From: Verrucomicrobiales bacterium
Lineage (GTDB): Bacteria > Verrucomicrobiota > Verrucomicrobiia > Verrucomicrobiales > DEV007
NCBI GenBank assembly: GCA_022361255.1
Contig: JAKSBG010000454.1
Location: forward strand, 1-46,457
Length of the DNA stretch: 46,457 nt
Direction: 5' to 3'
Shown: positions 34,253 through 42,242 of the stretch, in pieces
Numbering within the stretch: the first letter of the stretch is position 1
Layout of the letters: the number at the start of each line of letters is the position of its first letter
Position numbers and translations under genes: made by a program
The notes under the pieces: model-generated
What the model was told of the DNA's origin: nothing
The model's database searches: none
What the model saw: the letters and a program-made list of their open reading frames with translations, nothing else

Positions 34253-36109
34253 ATGATGAGAAACAAACATATCCTTTCCTGCCTTGGCGGACTTTGCCTT
34301 CTAGCGATTGCGGTGCCGGCGTCGGCGCAACGAACGGTGAAAGACCAGTATGGCACCGAAATCCTTATAGATGCGCTCCCGCCTACGACCCGCAGTCAGG
34401 TTGACGCGACGCAGTCCATTCTCGACGCCGGTGGAGGCACTGGCCCAATCGCAGTGGATAATCTGGGGCGTTTCAAGCTTGATCAAACTGCCGGACTGAA
34501 TGGAGGTCCAAGTCAGGAGGAGTATCTCGTAAACCAACTCCTCGGAGTTGTTCTGGTACCCCGCCCGGGCGATGTGCGGCCCGACGGTTGGCCGGGAGTA
34601 GAGGGGATTTGGCACGACTTCGATGAATTTCCCCGCCCTGTTGGTCTCGTTCTCCAGAGCTATCTGAACAAACCTGTTTCTCTGGGTTCGCTCGATCAGA
34701 TGGTGAAAGATGTGATTGTTGCGTACCGCGAAGGGGATCGCCCCGTTGTCGATGTTCTTCTCCCCGAGCAGGATATTACGTCAGGAGTGGTTCAACTCGT
34801 CGTTATTGAATCGAAGCTTGCGCGGATTCGTGTGGAAGGTGTGGATGCAGACACAGAGGAATACATCCGCTCCCAGATGCGAGTGCAAAAAGGTGAGGTT
34901 ATCCGTTCAAATGACATTTTGCGTGACCTTTCCTGGGTAAACCGCTCTCCCTACCGGAAGGTGGATATGGTTTACGCTCCCGGTTTTGAATTCGGAACCA
35001 CCGATGTTATTCTCAAGAGCTACCAGTCACGGGCAAACTGGTTCTACACGGGATACGAAGACTCGGGGACTGACTTCCTTGGCGAAGACCGTATTATCTT
35101 TGGTTTCAATTTCGGCGATGTCTTTGGCCCGAATCGTTCGTTGAGCTATCAGTACACCGGTGACCTTGATTTTGAGCACATTCGAGCTAATTCACTCGTC
35201 TACACGCATACGCTCCCCTGGAGGCATTGGGTTACGGTGCTTGCTTCCTATGTTGAGATTGATTCCGACCCAATCCCGATCGGAGGAGGAAACTTCCTCG
35301 ACTCTGACGGAGACAATGTTCAACTCAGCGCCCGATACGGAATTCCACTCGACTCGAAAGCGAATCGCCAGCGTGAAATGGATTTCGGATTTGACTGGAA
35401 GTCTAACGGCAGCAGTCTCGAGTTCATCGATGTTCAGAACTCCAACAATCTGCAACTATTCGGCTCACGGGTTGAGATTTTCCAGTTCAGCCTTGGTTAT
35501 CAAGAGACGATTCAGTGGAACCGTGGTGTATCTCAGTTTGACATCCGGGGGGTTTACTCGCCTGGCAGCTTTAATCACCACAATAGCGATCCGGTCTTCC
35601 AGGCTTCCCGCTTCGGTTCCAGTTCGGAATATTTCTATGCCATAGCCGGTATCGAGCACCAGCAGCGTCTGCGTGAAGACTGGTCTGCACGATTCAAGCT
35701 TCAGGGGCAGGCAGCTAACGGCAACCTTCAGCCATCTGAGCAACTCGGAGCCGGTGGCTATGATACGGTCCGCGGTTTCGATCAGCGTGTTGCACGTGGA
35801 GATCAGGGCTTCTGGGGAACGATTGAACTCTACACGCCTGAGCTCTCAATGGGACGCGTCTTTGATTGGGAAAATGAGACGGACAGCCTCCGCTTCCTTG
35901 GATTCTTCGACGCTGCCAATCTCGGAAATGTTGACCTGCTTCCGTTTGAACCTTCCAGCTTCCAGATCGGATCGGTCGGGATGGGTCTTCGCTGGAACTA
36001 CAGCGACTGGTTCAAGCTCCGCGTCGACTACGGTTATCCTGTCTTCACCGAGAACGTCATCGCAGACGAGTCCGGGCGTTTCCACATCGGTGCAACGGCG
36101 ACATTCTAA
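34253..36109 (+). CDS. ShlB/FhaC/HecB (TpsB) family outer-membrane transporter
   Basis: 618 residues with a signal peptide (ILSCLGGLCLLAIAVPASAQ). A roughly 100-residue N-terminal extension precedes a POTRA domain of ShlB type (about 150-205; VSLGSLDQMVKDVIVAYREG, LLPEQDITSGVVQLVVIESK) and a second helix-strand unit. A 16-strand-type beta-barrel follows, with the diagnostic VRGF in GYDTVRGFDQRVARGDQG near 504 and a C-terminal Phe (HIGATATF). TpsB proteins secrete large TpsA proteins through the outer membrane. No TpsA gene with a recognisable TPS domain is next to it. ATG 34253 or 34256 is likelier than the TTG at 34247. Confidence 0.85.
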   Translation: MMRNKHILSCLGGLCLLAIAVPASAQRTVKDQYGTEILIDALPPTTRSQVDATQSILDAGGGTGPIAVDNLGRFKLDQTAGLNGGPSQEEYLVNQLLGVVLVPRPGDVRPDGWPGVEGIWHDFDEFPRPVGLVLQSYLNKPVSLGSLDQMVKDVIVAYREGDRPVVDVLLPEQDITSGVVQLVVIESKLARIRVEGVDADTEEYIRSQMRVQKGEVIRSNDILRDLSWVNRSPYRKVDMVYAPGFEFGTTDVILKSYQSRANWFYTGYEDSGTDFLGEDRIIFGFNFGDVFGPNRSLSYQYTGDLDFEHIRANSLVYTHTLPWRHWVTVLASYVEIDSDPIPIGGGNFLDSDGDNVQLSARYGIPLDSKANRQREMDFGFDWKSNGSSLEFIDVQNSNNLQLFGSRVEIFQFSLGYQETIQWNRGVSQFDIRGVYSPGSFNHHNSDPVFQASRFGSSSEYFYAIAGIEHQQRLREDWSARFKLQGQAANGNLQPSEQLGAGGYDTVRGFDQRVARGDQGFWGTIELYTPELSMGRVFDWENETDSLRFLGFFDAANLGNVDLLPFEPSSFQIGSVGMGLRWNYSDWFKLRVDYGYPVFTENVIADESGRFHIGATATF

Positions 36110-36154
36110 TCGTTGCGACCGGGAAAGAGGACTTTCTCATCACTCAACGAAAAG

Positions 36155-36180
36155 GCTCTGGAGCATTCCGGAGCTTTTTT
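36155..36180 (+). terminator. Terminator of the TpsB-like gene
   Basis: 8-bp stem GCTCTGGA (36155-36162) with TCCGGAGC (36167-36174) including one G-U wobble, a 4-nt loop, then six T. Confidence 0.85.
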
Positions 36181-36347
36181 GTGTACCGAAAGGGCGAAGT
36201 TGAGAAGGTGGAATGCAGGGAAACGTGCAATAGAATGCTTGAAACCCTTCCCTGAAAACGCTACGTAACTCTGCTGTCCGGCGGTGCGATATCCCGTCAC
36301 TGTTCCGGCGCAATTTTCTACCAAATAAAACCTGATTCTGGAACGCA

Positions 36348-37340
36348 ATGGGAAGACCTGTAACTCTATTCACCGGCCAGTGGGCCGACCTCGACTGTGA
36401 AACAATCATCACGAAAGCCAAAGAGATGGGCTACGATGGTGTGGAGCTCGGATGTTGGGGGGATCATTTCGAAGTCGACAAGGCAGATGCTGAATACTGC
36501 AAGGCCAAGCGTGAGCTTCTCGACAAGCATGACATGAAGTGCTACGCGATTTCCAGCCACCTCGTTGGTCAGGCGGTTTGCGATTTGATCGACGAGCGCC
36601 ACAAGCAAATCCTCCCCGACTACGTATGGGGCGACGGCGACCCTGAAGGCGTTCGCGAACGTGCTGCCGAAGAACTCAAGAAGACCGCAATCGCTGCTAA
36701 AGAATTTGGTGTGAGTGTGGTGAACGGCTTCACCGGATCATCAATTTGGCACCTGCTCTATTCTTTTCCCCCGGTCCTTCCCGGACAAATTGAAGGCGGA
36801 TTCAAAGATTTTGCGGACCGCTTCGGTCCGATCATGGATGTGTTCCAGGAGAACGGAATCAAGTATGCTCTGGAAGTCCACCCGACTGAGATTGCGTTCG
36901 ACATCGCTTCCGCTGAAACCGCGCTGAAAGCGATCGATTACCATCCGAGTTTCGGATTTAACTACGACCCGAGCCACCTCGGCTATCAGGGGGTTGATTA
37001 CGTCGAGTTTATCTATCGTTTTTCCGACCGCATCAATCACGTGCACATGAAAGATGTGAGCTGGTCCGACCATCCTGTTGACGCCGGAGTATTCGGCGGA
37101 CACGTCGACTTCCACGACCGGAAGCGGTTCTGGGACTTCAAGTCAGTCGGACGCGGGAAGATTGACTTCGAGCGCATCATTCGCGCCCTGAACGATATCG
37201 AATACACCGGTCCGCTTTCCGTTGAGTGGGAAGACGGTGCAATGGACCGCGAAGCCGGTGCGGCCGAATCCGCCGAATTTGTGAAGAAGGTGGATTTCCC
37301 CGCATCGAATATCGTTTTCGACGCACAGTTCGATAAATAG
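36348..37340 (+). CDS. Sugar phosphate isomerase/epimerase (xylose isomerase-like TIM barrel)
   Basis: 330 residues of the AP-endonuclease-2/xylose-isomerase-like family. Family signs are [14 protein letters not shown], a barrel strand with [14 protein letters not shown], the metal-ligand strand [31 protein letters not shown] and [13 protein letters not shown], which supply the Glu/His/Asp ligands of a divalent-metal site. The substrate is unknown; relatives act on ketoses, inositol derivatives or deoxy sugars. It is transcribed alone, with its own terminator that overlaps the end of the convergent tctA. Confidence 0.85.
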   Translation: MGRPVTLFTGQWADLDCETIITKAKEMGYDGVELGCWGDHFEVDKADAEYCKAKRELLDKHDMKCYAISSHLVGQAVCDLIDERHKQILPDYVWGDGDPEGVRERAAEELKKTAIAAKEFGVSVVNGFTGSSIWHLLYSFPPVLPGQIEGGFKDFADRFGPIMDVFQENGIKYALEVHPTEIAFDIASAETALKAIDYHPSFGFNYDPSHLGYQGVDYVEFIYRFSDRINHVHMKDVSWSDHPVDAGVFGGHVDFHDRKRFWDFKSVGRGKIDFERIIRALNDIEYTGPLSVEWEDGAMDREAGAAESAEFVKKVDFPASNIVFDAQFDK

Positions 37341-37371
37341 TCGGGACCCGACTCAACTTCGTTTTTTTCAA

Positions 37372-37404
37372 AAGCCCGGAGGTCAGATGGCCTTCGGGCT
37401 TTTT
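37372..37404. terminator. Bidirectional terminator overlapping the tctA stop
   Basis: 11-bp stem AAGCCCGGAGG (37372-37382) with CCTTCGGGCTT (37391-37401) and one G-U wobble, followed by TTT. The right arm is also the last codons of tctA, so both convergent transcripts share it. Confidence 0.8.
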
Positions 37405-38855
37405 GCGTTTCGCAAACTGAACACCAGCAAAACGACCGCCAGCACGAGGCATGCCAGTGAGAAAGGGGACTGAAACAACGGCAGGTAGCTGCCACCGCTT
37501 TTCATCAGGCCGCCGGAGAGATTTTTTTCGGCAATGGGAGTCAAAACAAAACCGATCACAAACGGTGCCATGGGAATACGCCGTTTTTGCAGGAGGATGC
37601 CCAACAGCCCGAATGCGACCATCACCCACACGTCGAACATGCGATTGCTGATGCAGTAGGCCCCAACCACGCTGCAGACGAGGATGCACGGAGCAAGCCG
37701 CTGGCGATTGATTCCGGCAAGCCGGGCGATCCAACGCGCCGAAGAAAGCATCAGGACCACCATAACGATGTTTGAAATCAGATAGGCGGTAATGAGCGAG
37801 TAGACCGTTCCGGGATGATTTTGAAACAGTAGAGGACCGGGTTGGAGGCCATGGAGAATAAACGCGCCCAGGAGAATGGCATCGACGACGCTCCCCGGAA
37901 TACCGAGGGCAATCAACGGGATGAGTGCGCCTCCGACGGTGGCATTGTTTGCAGATTCGGATGCGACGAGCCCTTCTTCGGATCCCTTGCCGAATTTTTC
38001 CGGATTTTTTGAAGAATGGCGGGCGACTCCGTAAGCGATGGTCGATCCGATATTGGCTCCGATGCCGGGAAGAATGCCGACAAAGGTTCCGATCACACTG
38101 GAGCGAAGCAGATTTCCCGCCTGTGCGGCCCAGTCCTTCAGTTTTACCCGGACACGATCCACTTTCGCAGCAACGGATTTCGATTTCTCCGGACCGGGTA
38201 TTGCCAGATCTACAAACGCCTGACTGAGCGCGAAAAGTCCGATGAGGACGGGGAGAAGATTGAACCCGTCGTTCATTTCCGCAGTTCCGAAGGTGTAGCG
38301 AATGTCCCCGGTTGCGGGGTGTGCTCCGGGCAGGGCGGCAAGGCAGCCCAGTGCGCCGGATATGAGCCCTTTTCCCAATCCTGACCGCCCCGGTTCCGCC
38401 ACGGAAATGATGAAGACCATCGCCATGGCAGTGAGCGCGAACAGATCAAATTTGCTCAGCTTCACAGACCATTCCGCGAGCGGTCCTGCGAGAAAGAGCA
38501 ATGCAATTCCGGACAGAATTCCGCCAATGAACGATGCACCTATGCCCAGTCCGAGGGCACGGCCCGGCCGCCCCGCCTCGGTCATGGGGTGGGCATCGAG
38601 CAGCGTAATCATAGCGGCGGGGGTGCCCGGGATTTTCAGGAGCGTTGCCGAGATCAGGCCGCCGCTGACCGATCCAGTGTAGAGAGAAACCAGGAGGGCC
38701 AGGGCGGATGCCTCGTCCATGGAAAAAGTGAGCGGGACGACAAGAGCGATCACCATTGCTCCGGTGAGGCCGGGAACAGCACCGACGAGCATTCCGGCGG
38801 ATACGCCCAGCATGATCCAGGGAAGCAGCGGGATGAAATCGGTCAGCGAACTCAT
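37383..38855 (-). CDS. tctA: Tripartite tricarboxylate transporter, large membrane subunit TctA
   Basis: 490 residues, about twelve transmembrane helices. It is the channel-forming subunit of a TTT transporter driven by ion gradients, which takes up citrate or other carboxylates brought by a periplasmic Bug-type binding protein. Both pseudo-repeat signatures are present: SATLLKIPGTPAAMITLLDA and IPLIALGIPGSVVDAILLGA (about 308). The N-terminal segment GVSAGMLVGAVPGLTGAM is typical. Its ATG overlaps the stop of the upstream fusion gene by four bases, so synthesis is probably coupled. Confidence 0.93.
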   Translation of the reverse strand: MSSLTDFIPLLPWIMLGVSAGMLVGAVPGLTGAMVIALVVPLTFSMDEASALALLVSLYTGSVSGGLISATLLKIPGTPAAMITLLDAHPMTEAGRPGRALGLGIGASFIGGILSGIALLFLAGPLAEWSVKLSKFDLFALTAMAMVFIISVAEPGRSGLGKGLISGALGCLAALPGAHPATGDIRYTFGTAEMNDGFNLLPVLIGLFALSQAFVDLAIPGPEKSKSVAAKVDRVRVKLKDWAAQAGNLLRSSVIGTFVGILPGIGANIGSTIAYGVARHSSKNPEKFGKGSEEGLVASESANNATVGGALIPLIALGIPGSVVDAILLGAFILHGLQPGPLLFQNHPGTVYSLITAYLISNIVMVVLMLSSARWIARLAGINRQRLAPCILVCSVVGAYCISNRMFDVWVMVAFGLLGILLQKRRIPMAPFVIGFVLTPIAEKNLSGGLMKSGGSYLPLFQSPFSLACLVLAVVLLVFSLRNAKSPKAI

Positions 38856-40141
38856 GGCAGGCGGTATCCGAGAAGGGTGCTGAGAAACAGGAAGAGAATC
38901 AGCGGCACCAGCACGGCGACGAGGGTGGACTTTCCGAGTTCCCGCTTTCGGAAGTGCAGGATAAAAGAACCGAGCAAAAATGCGACGCTCAAGGGGAGAA
39001 ACCAGCCCTTCAGAAATTGAAGGAGGAGAAGATAGACCACGACAAGAGCGGCTGCGGAAAGGATTTTCGGCCTTTCCGTTCGGGGTGCTGCGGGCACTTC
39101 AACTATTGCCGCCCGCCCACCGGGTATTGCGATGAGGATGCCGAGAATTAGCAGACTACTGATCGGTATCAGCAGATTGGGGAGGCTCCCACCCTCCGTC
39201 ACGACAGTGAGGGAACGGAGACTGTTCTCCTTTTCCTCCACCGCGCGGAGTAGGCCTGCGGCATCGAGAAACACTTTGTCAATTTGCTGTTCGCCGAAGA
39301 TCTGCTGAACGTTCTCCAGATTCATCGCTGCAGAGAGAGTCCCGGTGAATTCCGTGACCAGGTCTGGATCCGCTCCCTCCGGCATCCACCACCCCTGCAG
39401 GTTTTCGTAGATTACGTCGAGGCCGGACTCGGCCGCAGTCGGGACATCCGGAAGGGCGGGGTGGCGTTTTTCGCCCAGAAAAGCAAGGGCCCGCAATCCT
39501 CCGCTGCGAAACGAAAGATATTCTGAAACGGAAAAGGCACTCGCGACCATGTGCCCGCCGCTGAGGTCGGCAAATCGCGTCGCGCCTCCACCTGACTGAA
39601 CGTAGCGAAAGGCGGCACTGCCGTGAGTGTGCTCAAGGATTCGAGCCATATAGTAACTTGGCGCACCGATATTCGCGGCAAAGGTGACAGTGTCAGGACG
39701 GGTTGCCGCTTCATCGAGCAGCGAAGTCAGATCCGGATAGGGTGATGCTTCCGCGACACAGATGACCATGCCGACGGACCCGGTCGCGGCCACGGGAGTA
39801 AAATCATCCGGCCCGTAGAGCGTTCGCCCGGCGTGTTTGGCAGTGATGATCCCGTCGTGAAGAAAGAGCAGCGTCGAGCCGTCAGGGGCTGCCTTTTTTG
39901 CCCGGCGGCTCCCGATGGTTCCCCCGGCTCCCGGGACATTGACGACGACCCAGGGCACCTCTGAAAGATCGTTTCCGTTGATCGCCCGGGTGAAAACCCG
40001 CGCCAGCGTATCACTCCCGCCGCCGGGAGCAAACGGCACGATAACCTGAACCGCCTTTTCACGCGCACTGGCACCGGCGAAGAACAGCGACCATGCCGCC
40101 AGCAGGGGGAAAGCCTTACTGCATCCGCGTGGAAATGACAT
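38852..40141 (-). CDS. TctC-TctB fusion: Bug-type binding protein joined to small TTT membrane subunit
   Basis: 429 residues. Signal-like N-terminus (AFPLLAAWSLFFAGASA), then a Bug/TctC substrate-binding domain (about 30-305; VIVPFAPGGGSDTLARVFTR, VNVPGAGGTIGSRRAKKAAP, YENLQGWWMPEG). From about residue 318 to the end come four hydrophobic segments (LLIPISSLLILGILIAIPGG, ILSAAALVVVYLLLLQFL, FLPLSVAFLLGSFILHF, LVAVLVPLILFLFLSTLLG) with the layout of TctB. Normally these are separate proteins. Here the binding domain would be tethered to the transporter, on the periplasmic face. The reading frame is continuous, with no sign of a frameshift. The start overlaps the DUF2752 gene by 26 bases. Confidence 0.85.
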   Translation of the reverse strand: MSFPRGCSKAFPLLAAWSLFFAGASAREKAVQVIVPFAPGGGSDTLARVFTRAINGNDLSEVPWVVVNVPGAGGTIGSRRAKKAAPDGSTLLFLHDGIITAKHAGRTLYGPDDFTPVAATGSVGMVICVAEASPYPDLTSLLDEAATRPDTVTFAANIGAPSYYMARILEHTHGSAAFRYVQSGGGATRFADLSGGHMVASAFSVSEYLSFRSGGLRALAFLGEKRHPALPDVPTAAESGLDVIYENLQGWWMPEGADPDLVTEFTGTLSAAMNLENVQQIFGEQQIDKVFLDAAGLLRAVEEKENSLRSLTVVTEGGSLPNLLIPISSLLILGILIAIPGGRAAIVEVPAAPRTERPKILSAAALVVVYLLLLQFLKGWFLPLSVAFLLGSFILHFRKRELGKSTLVAVLVPLILFLFLSTLLGYRLP

Positions 40142-40526
40142 AGGCCCAGTTGGAGAGAACGAGAAGGAGAATTGCCGGAAGAGCGAATGGAAGAGGAAGG
40201 GAAACAGAAAAGCGGTAACCGAAAGCGAGCCACGATACGGCCCACAGGGTTGCGAGAGGAAGAGCCAGCGAAACCAGTGGGTTCGTCAGAAAAGCTTTGG
40301 CAAACTGCCCGCTCAGGAGAGCAAAGGAGGAAGTGGTCCCGCCGCAGAGCGGGCAGGGGATTCCCAGAATCTGCCGCATCGCACAGGGCGTGAGATCCGG
40401 TCCGTTAGAGGGAGCGAAAAAATAGGCCGCTGAAACAGCCGTGACAAAAACGGTCAGGCCCAAAAAAAATCCGCGCGTCCAACCTTCGAAAAAGGAGGCG
40501 CGCGGAACTTTTTCCCAACGGATCAT
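40116..40526 (-). CDS. DUF2752 membrane protein
   Basis: 136 residues with three hydrophobic segments. The DUF2752 signature CAMRQILGIPCPLCGGTTSS, with conserved cysteines, is followed by GQFAKAFLTNPLVSLALP. The function is unknown; the cysteine motif suggests metal binding at the membrane. ATG 40526 is chosen: AGGAAG lies six bases upstream of it, one of the few Shine-Dalgarno-like sequences in the window. A longer version from 40565 would overlap the DUF4190-like gene. The 3' end overlaps the tctC-tctB start. Confidence 0.85.
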   Translation of the reverse strand: MIRWEKVPRASFFEGWTRGFFLGLTVFVTAVSAAYFFAPSNGPDLTPCAMRQILGIPCPLCGGTTSSFALLSGQFAKAFLTNPLVSLALPLATLWAVSWLAFGYRFSVSLPLPFALPAILLLVLSNWAYVISTRMQ

Positions 40527-40536
40527 TGTCCGCTTC

Positions 40537-40833
40537 CTACTGCGTCGGCATGGTTTCAAAAGCACCTTGAGAGGCCGCTCCGCCGACTATCGCCGCGATA
40601 AAGATGAAGTAGATCACCGCAAAAACGAGACCAAGAGCGAGCAGAATCACGGAGATGATGCCACAGATCTTCCCGGCGTTTGCCTGACCGAGACCTTCCG
40701 GGTCCATGGTTCCGGCTTCCATTTTCGGGATATCCTTGTTCGCCATGACCCAGGCAATGATGCCGCAAATCTGACAGAGTACGATTCCGAGAATTCCAAG
40801 GACGAGAATTGTTGTTCCACGATGAGGTTCCAT
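40537..40833 (-). CDS. DUF4190-like small membrane protein
   Basis: 98 residues with two transmembrane helices (TTILVLGILGIVLCQICGII and CGIISVILLALGLVFAVIYF) joined by a short polar loop (MANKDIPKMEAGTMDPEGLG). The layout with a repeated xGIxGxxxxx helix start matches DUF4190 proteins. No function is known. ATG 40833 (MEPHRGTT) is chosen over 40881. It lies 10 bases upstream of the DUF2752 gene and probably shares its transcript with the tct genes. Confidence 0.8.
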   Translation of the reverse strand: MEPHRGTTILVLGILGIVLCQICGIIAWVMANKDIPKMEAGTMDPEGLGQANAGKICGIISVILLALGLVFAVIYFIFIAAIVGGAASQGAFETMPTQ

Positions 40834-40913
40834 AACGGGGAAAGTGTTTCGCAAGCCGGTCGCTTCGTCAATCGTATTCACGCGAAATCGGCGTGATAGA
40901 CGGGACGGGGATC

Positions 40914-40965
40914 AACCCTGTTAGATGAGTAACCATACCCTGTCAGGTAGGCGAACCAACCCTGT
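40914..40965 (-). repeat. ACAGGGTT triad, locus 3 (22-nt period)
   Basis: On the minus strand the octamers are ACAGGGTT (40965-40958), ACAGGGTA (40943-40936) and ACAGGGTT (40921-40914), exactly 22 nt apart. The first begins immediately after the TAA of the LON-domain gene. A hairpin TCACGC/GCGTGA (40878-40896) follows 17 nt later, without a T-run. It matches loci 1 and 2 in period, orientation and 3' position. Confidence 0.88.
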
Positions 40966-41595
40966 TTACTCCTTCGCGAGAAGCAGGCTGAGTCGGTCGG
41001 ATAGGTAGCGAAGCCGCCCCGACACGTCGAGAGTTTCGAGAAGGTGCTGGCGCTCGCCGGGGTCGTGAAGAAAGGCATGGGAGACCACGTCGGCTATCGC
41101 GGCAGGATCGCTTACACTTGCAAGGTGGTCGCTCAGCTGGTTGGACATCGGTTTTCCCTCCCCGCAAAGCTTGCGGGAAAGGTCGATTACCTCGAGGGCG
41201 GCCTCGACGGCAACATCCGGATCATCGACGCGCGAGGGAAGGGGGAGGACAGTGGCCACCCGGAAGGGGTGATGTTGCTCGAAGCCCAGAATTTCCACGC
41301 GCTGCAGTCCCGAGAGCATAAGGTGGGACGTCCCGTCCGGATGAGTGACACACGCGCGGATCAGTCCAATTGTGGAAATCCGGTGAACGGGGTCTTCGCT
41401 GAGGTCGGTGTCGATGTCCGGCAGGGCGTGACCAATGCAGAACATCCGGTGCCGCTCAAGGCAATAGGAAAGCATGTCCCGGTAACGCTGCTCGAAAAGG
41501 AACAGTGGCATGTAGCTATGCGGAAACAACGTGGCACCTCCCAGCACCATTACCGGTGCTGTGTCAGGTATTTCCGCTGGTTCATCATCGTCCAT
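40966..41595 (-). CDS. LON substrate-binding domain protein
   Basis: 209 residues consisting of the N-terminal LON domain alone (PVMVLGGATLFPHSYMPLFL, EQRYRDMLSYCLERHRMFCI, GLIRACVTHPDGTSHLMLSG, LQRVEILGF) plus a helical C-terminus. There is no ATPase or protease domain, so it is not a Lon protease. Stand-alone LON-domain proteins are common in bacteria and their role is unclear; substrate or peptide binding is likely. It is divergent from rpsO. The stop codon is directly followed by an ACAGGGTT triad. Confidence 0.9.
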   Translation of the reverse strand: MDDDEPAEIPDTAPVMVLGGATLFPHSYMPLFLFEQRYRDMLSYCLERHRMFCIGHALPDIDTDLSEDPVHRISTIGLIRACVTHPDGTSHLMLSGLQRVEILGFEQHHPFRVATVLPLPSRVDDPDVAVEAALEVIDLSRKLCGEGKPMSNQLSDHLASVSDPAAIADVVSHAFLHDPGERQHLLETLDVSGRLRYLSDRLSLLLAKE

Positions 41596-41626
41596 TCAAA
41601 CAGTTTACGAGGGGAAGCGCAAAACG

Positions 41627-41635
41627 TGCTATGAT
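41627..41635 (+). promoter_or_regulatory. Extended -10 promoter candidate for rpsO
   Basis: TGCTATGAT is an extended -10 box (TGn plus TATGAT). No good -35 lies 17 bases upstream, which is typical of extended -10 promoters. It would give a leader of about 130 nt before the rpsO ATG at 41771. Confidence 0.45.
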
Positions 41636-41677
41636 TTTTCTGGAAAAAGCGCCTGTTCCCTGACATTTTCCATTGCA

Positions 41678-41754
41678 TCGGGAGCGAATGATGTTTAAGT
41701 GCGCGCTCCTATCCCGAGAGGTTAAAGAAATAAACTAAAGCATCAAGGTGATGC
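41678..41754 (+). promoter_or_regulatory. Structured rpsO leader (possible S15 autoregulatory site)
   Basis: Two mutually exclusive hairpins share bases: TCGGGA (41678-41683) can pair with TCCCGA (41712-41717), and GGAGCG (41681-41686) with CGCTCC (41704-41709). A small hairpin GCATCA-AGG-TGATGC (41740-41754) follows 16 bases before the start codon. S15 represses its own translation through leader RNA in several bacteria with different structures. The link here is inference. Confidence 0.45.
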
Positions 41755-41770
41755 TGTTCCTGTCTACTAA

Positions 41771-42028
41771 ATGAGTGAATCCACAGACACCCTTGCCGAA
41801 CTCCGGCTCCATGAAGGTGATACCGGAAGTGCTGACGTGCAAATCGCCCGTCTCACTGATCGCATTACCCAGTTGACCGATCACATGTCGGCCAATAAAA
41901 AAGATCTTTCATCACGCCGCGGACTTCTTCGTCTCGTTGCGCGTCGTCGAAAACTCCTTGATTACCTCGCTCGCACGGATCACGAGCGGTATCAAAAAGT
42001 TCTCGCTACCCTCGGCCTTCGCCGATAG
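41771..42028 (+). CDS. rpsO: Ribosomal protein S15
   Basis: 85 residues, slightly shorter than the usual 88-89. It binds 16S rRNA early in 30S assembly. Recognisable segments are [40 protein letters not shown] and [20 protein letters not shown]. It is followed by a terminator and then pnp, the order found in many bacteria. No Shine-Dalgarno sequence precedes the ATG. Confidence 0.97.
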   Translation: MSESTDTLAELRLHEGDTGSADVQIARLTDRITQLTDHMSANKKDLSSRRGLLRLVARRRKLLDYLARTDHERYQKVLATLGLRR

Positions 42029-42038
42029 TCGAATTTGG

Positions 42039-42065
42039 AAAAAGCGTCGGTTTCCGGCGCTTTTT
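42039..42065 (+). terminator. Terminator between rpsO and pnp
   Basis: 12-bp stem AAAAAGCGTCGG (42039-42050) with CCGGCGCTTTTT (42054-42065), one G-U wobble and a 3-nt loop. The T-run forms the end of the stem. Confidence 0.85.
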
Positions 42066-42242
42066 CATTTCCGTCAAATGGTGGCAAATGCCCCAGGATG
42101 GCCTGTGCCGTCGACCCTTCGTCGGCGGGACCCACGAAACACGTTTCGTTTCCTTTGAGATACGGGCATACTGACGCGGTCTGCTATGAGCGACCGGCTC
42201 CGCCCGTTCCAACCAATTTCCAAACCACAAGATAAAGAAAAC

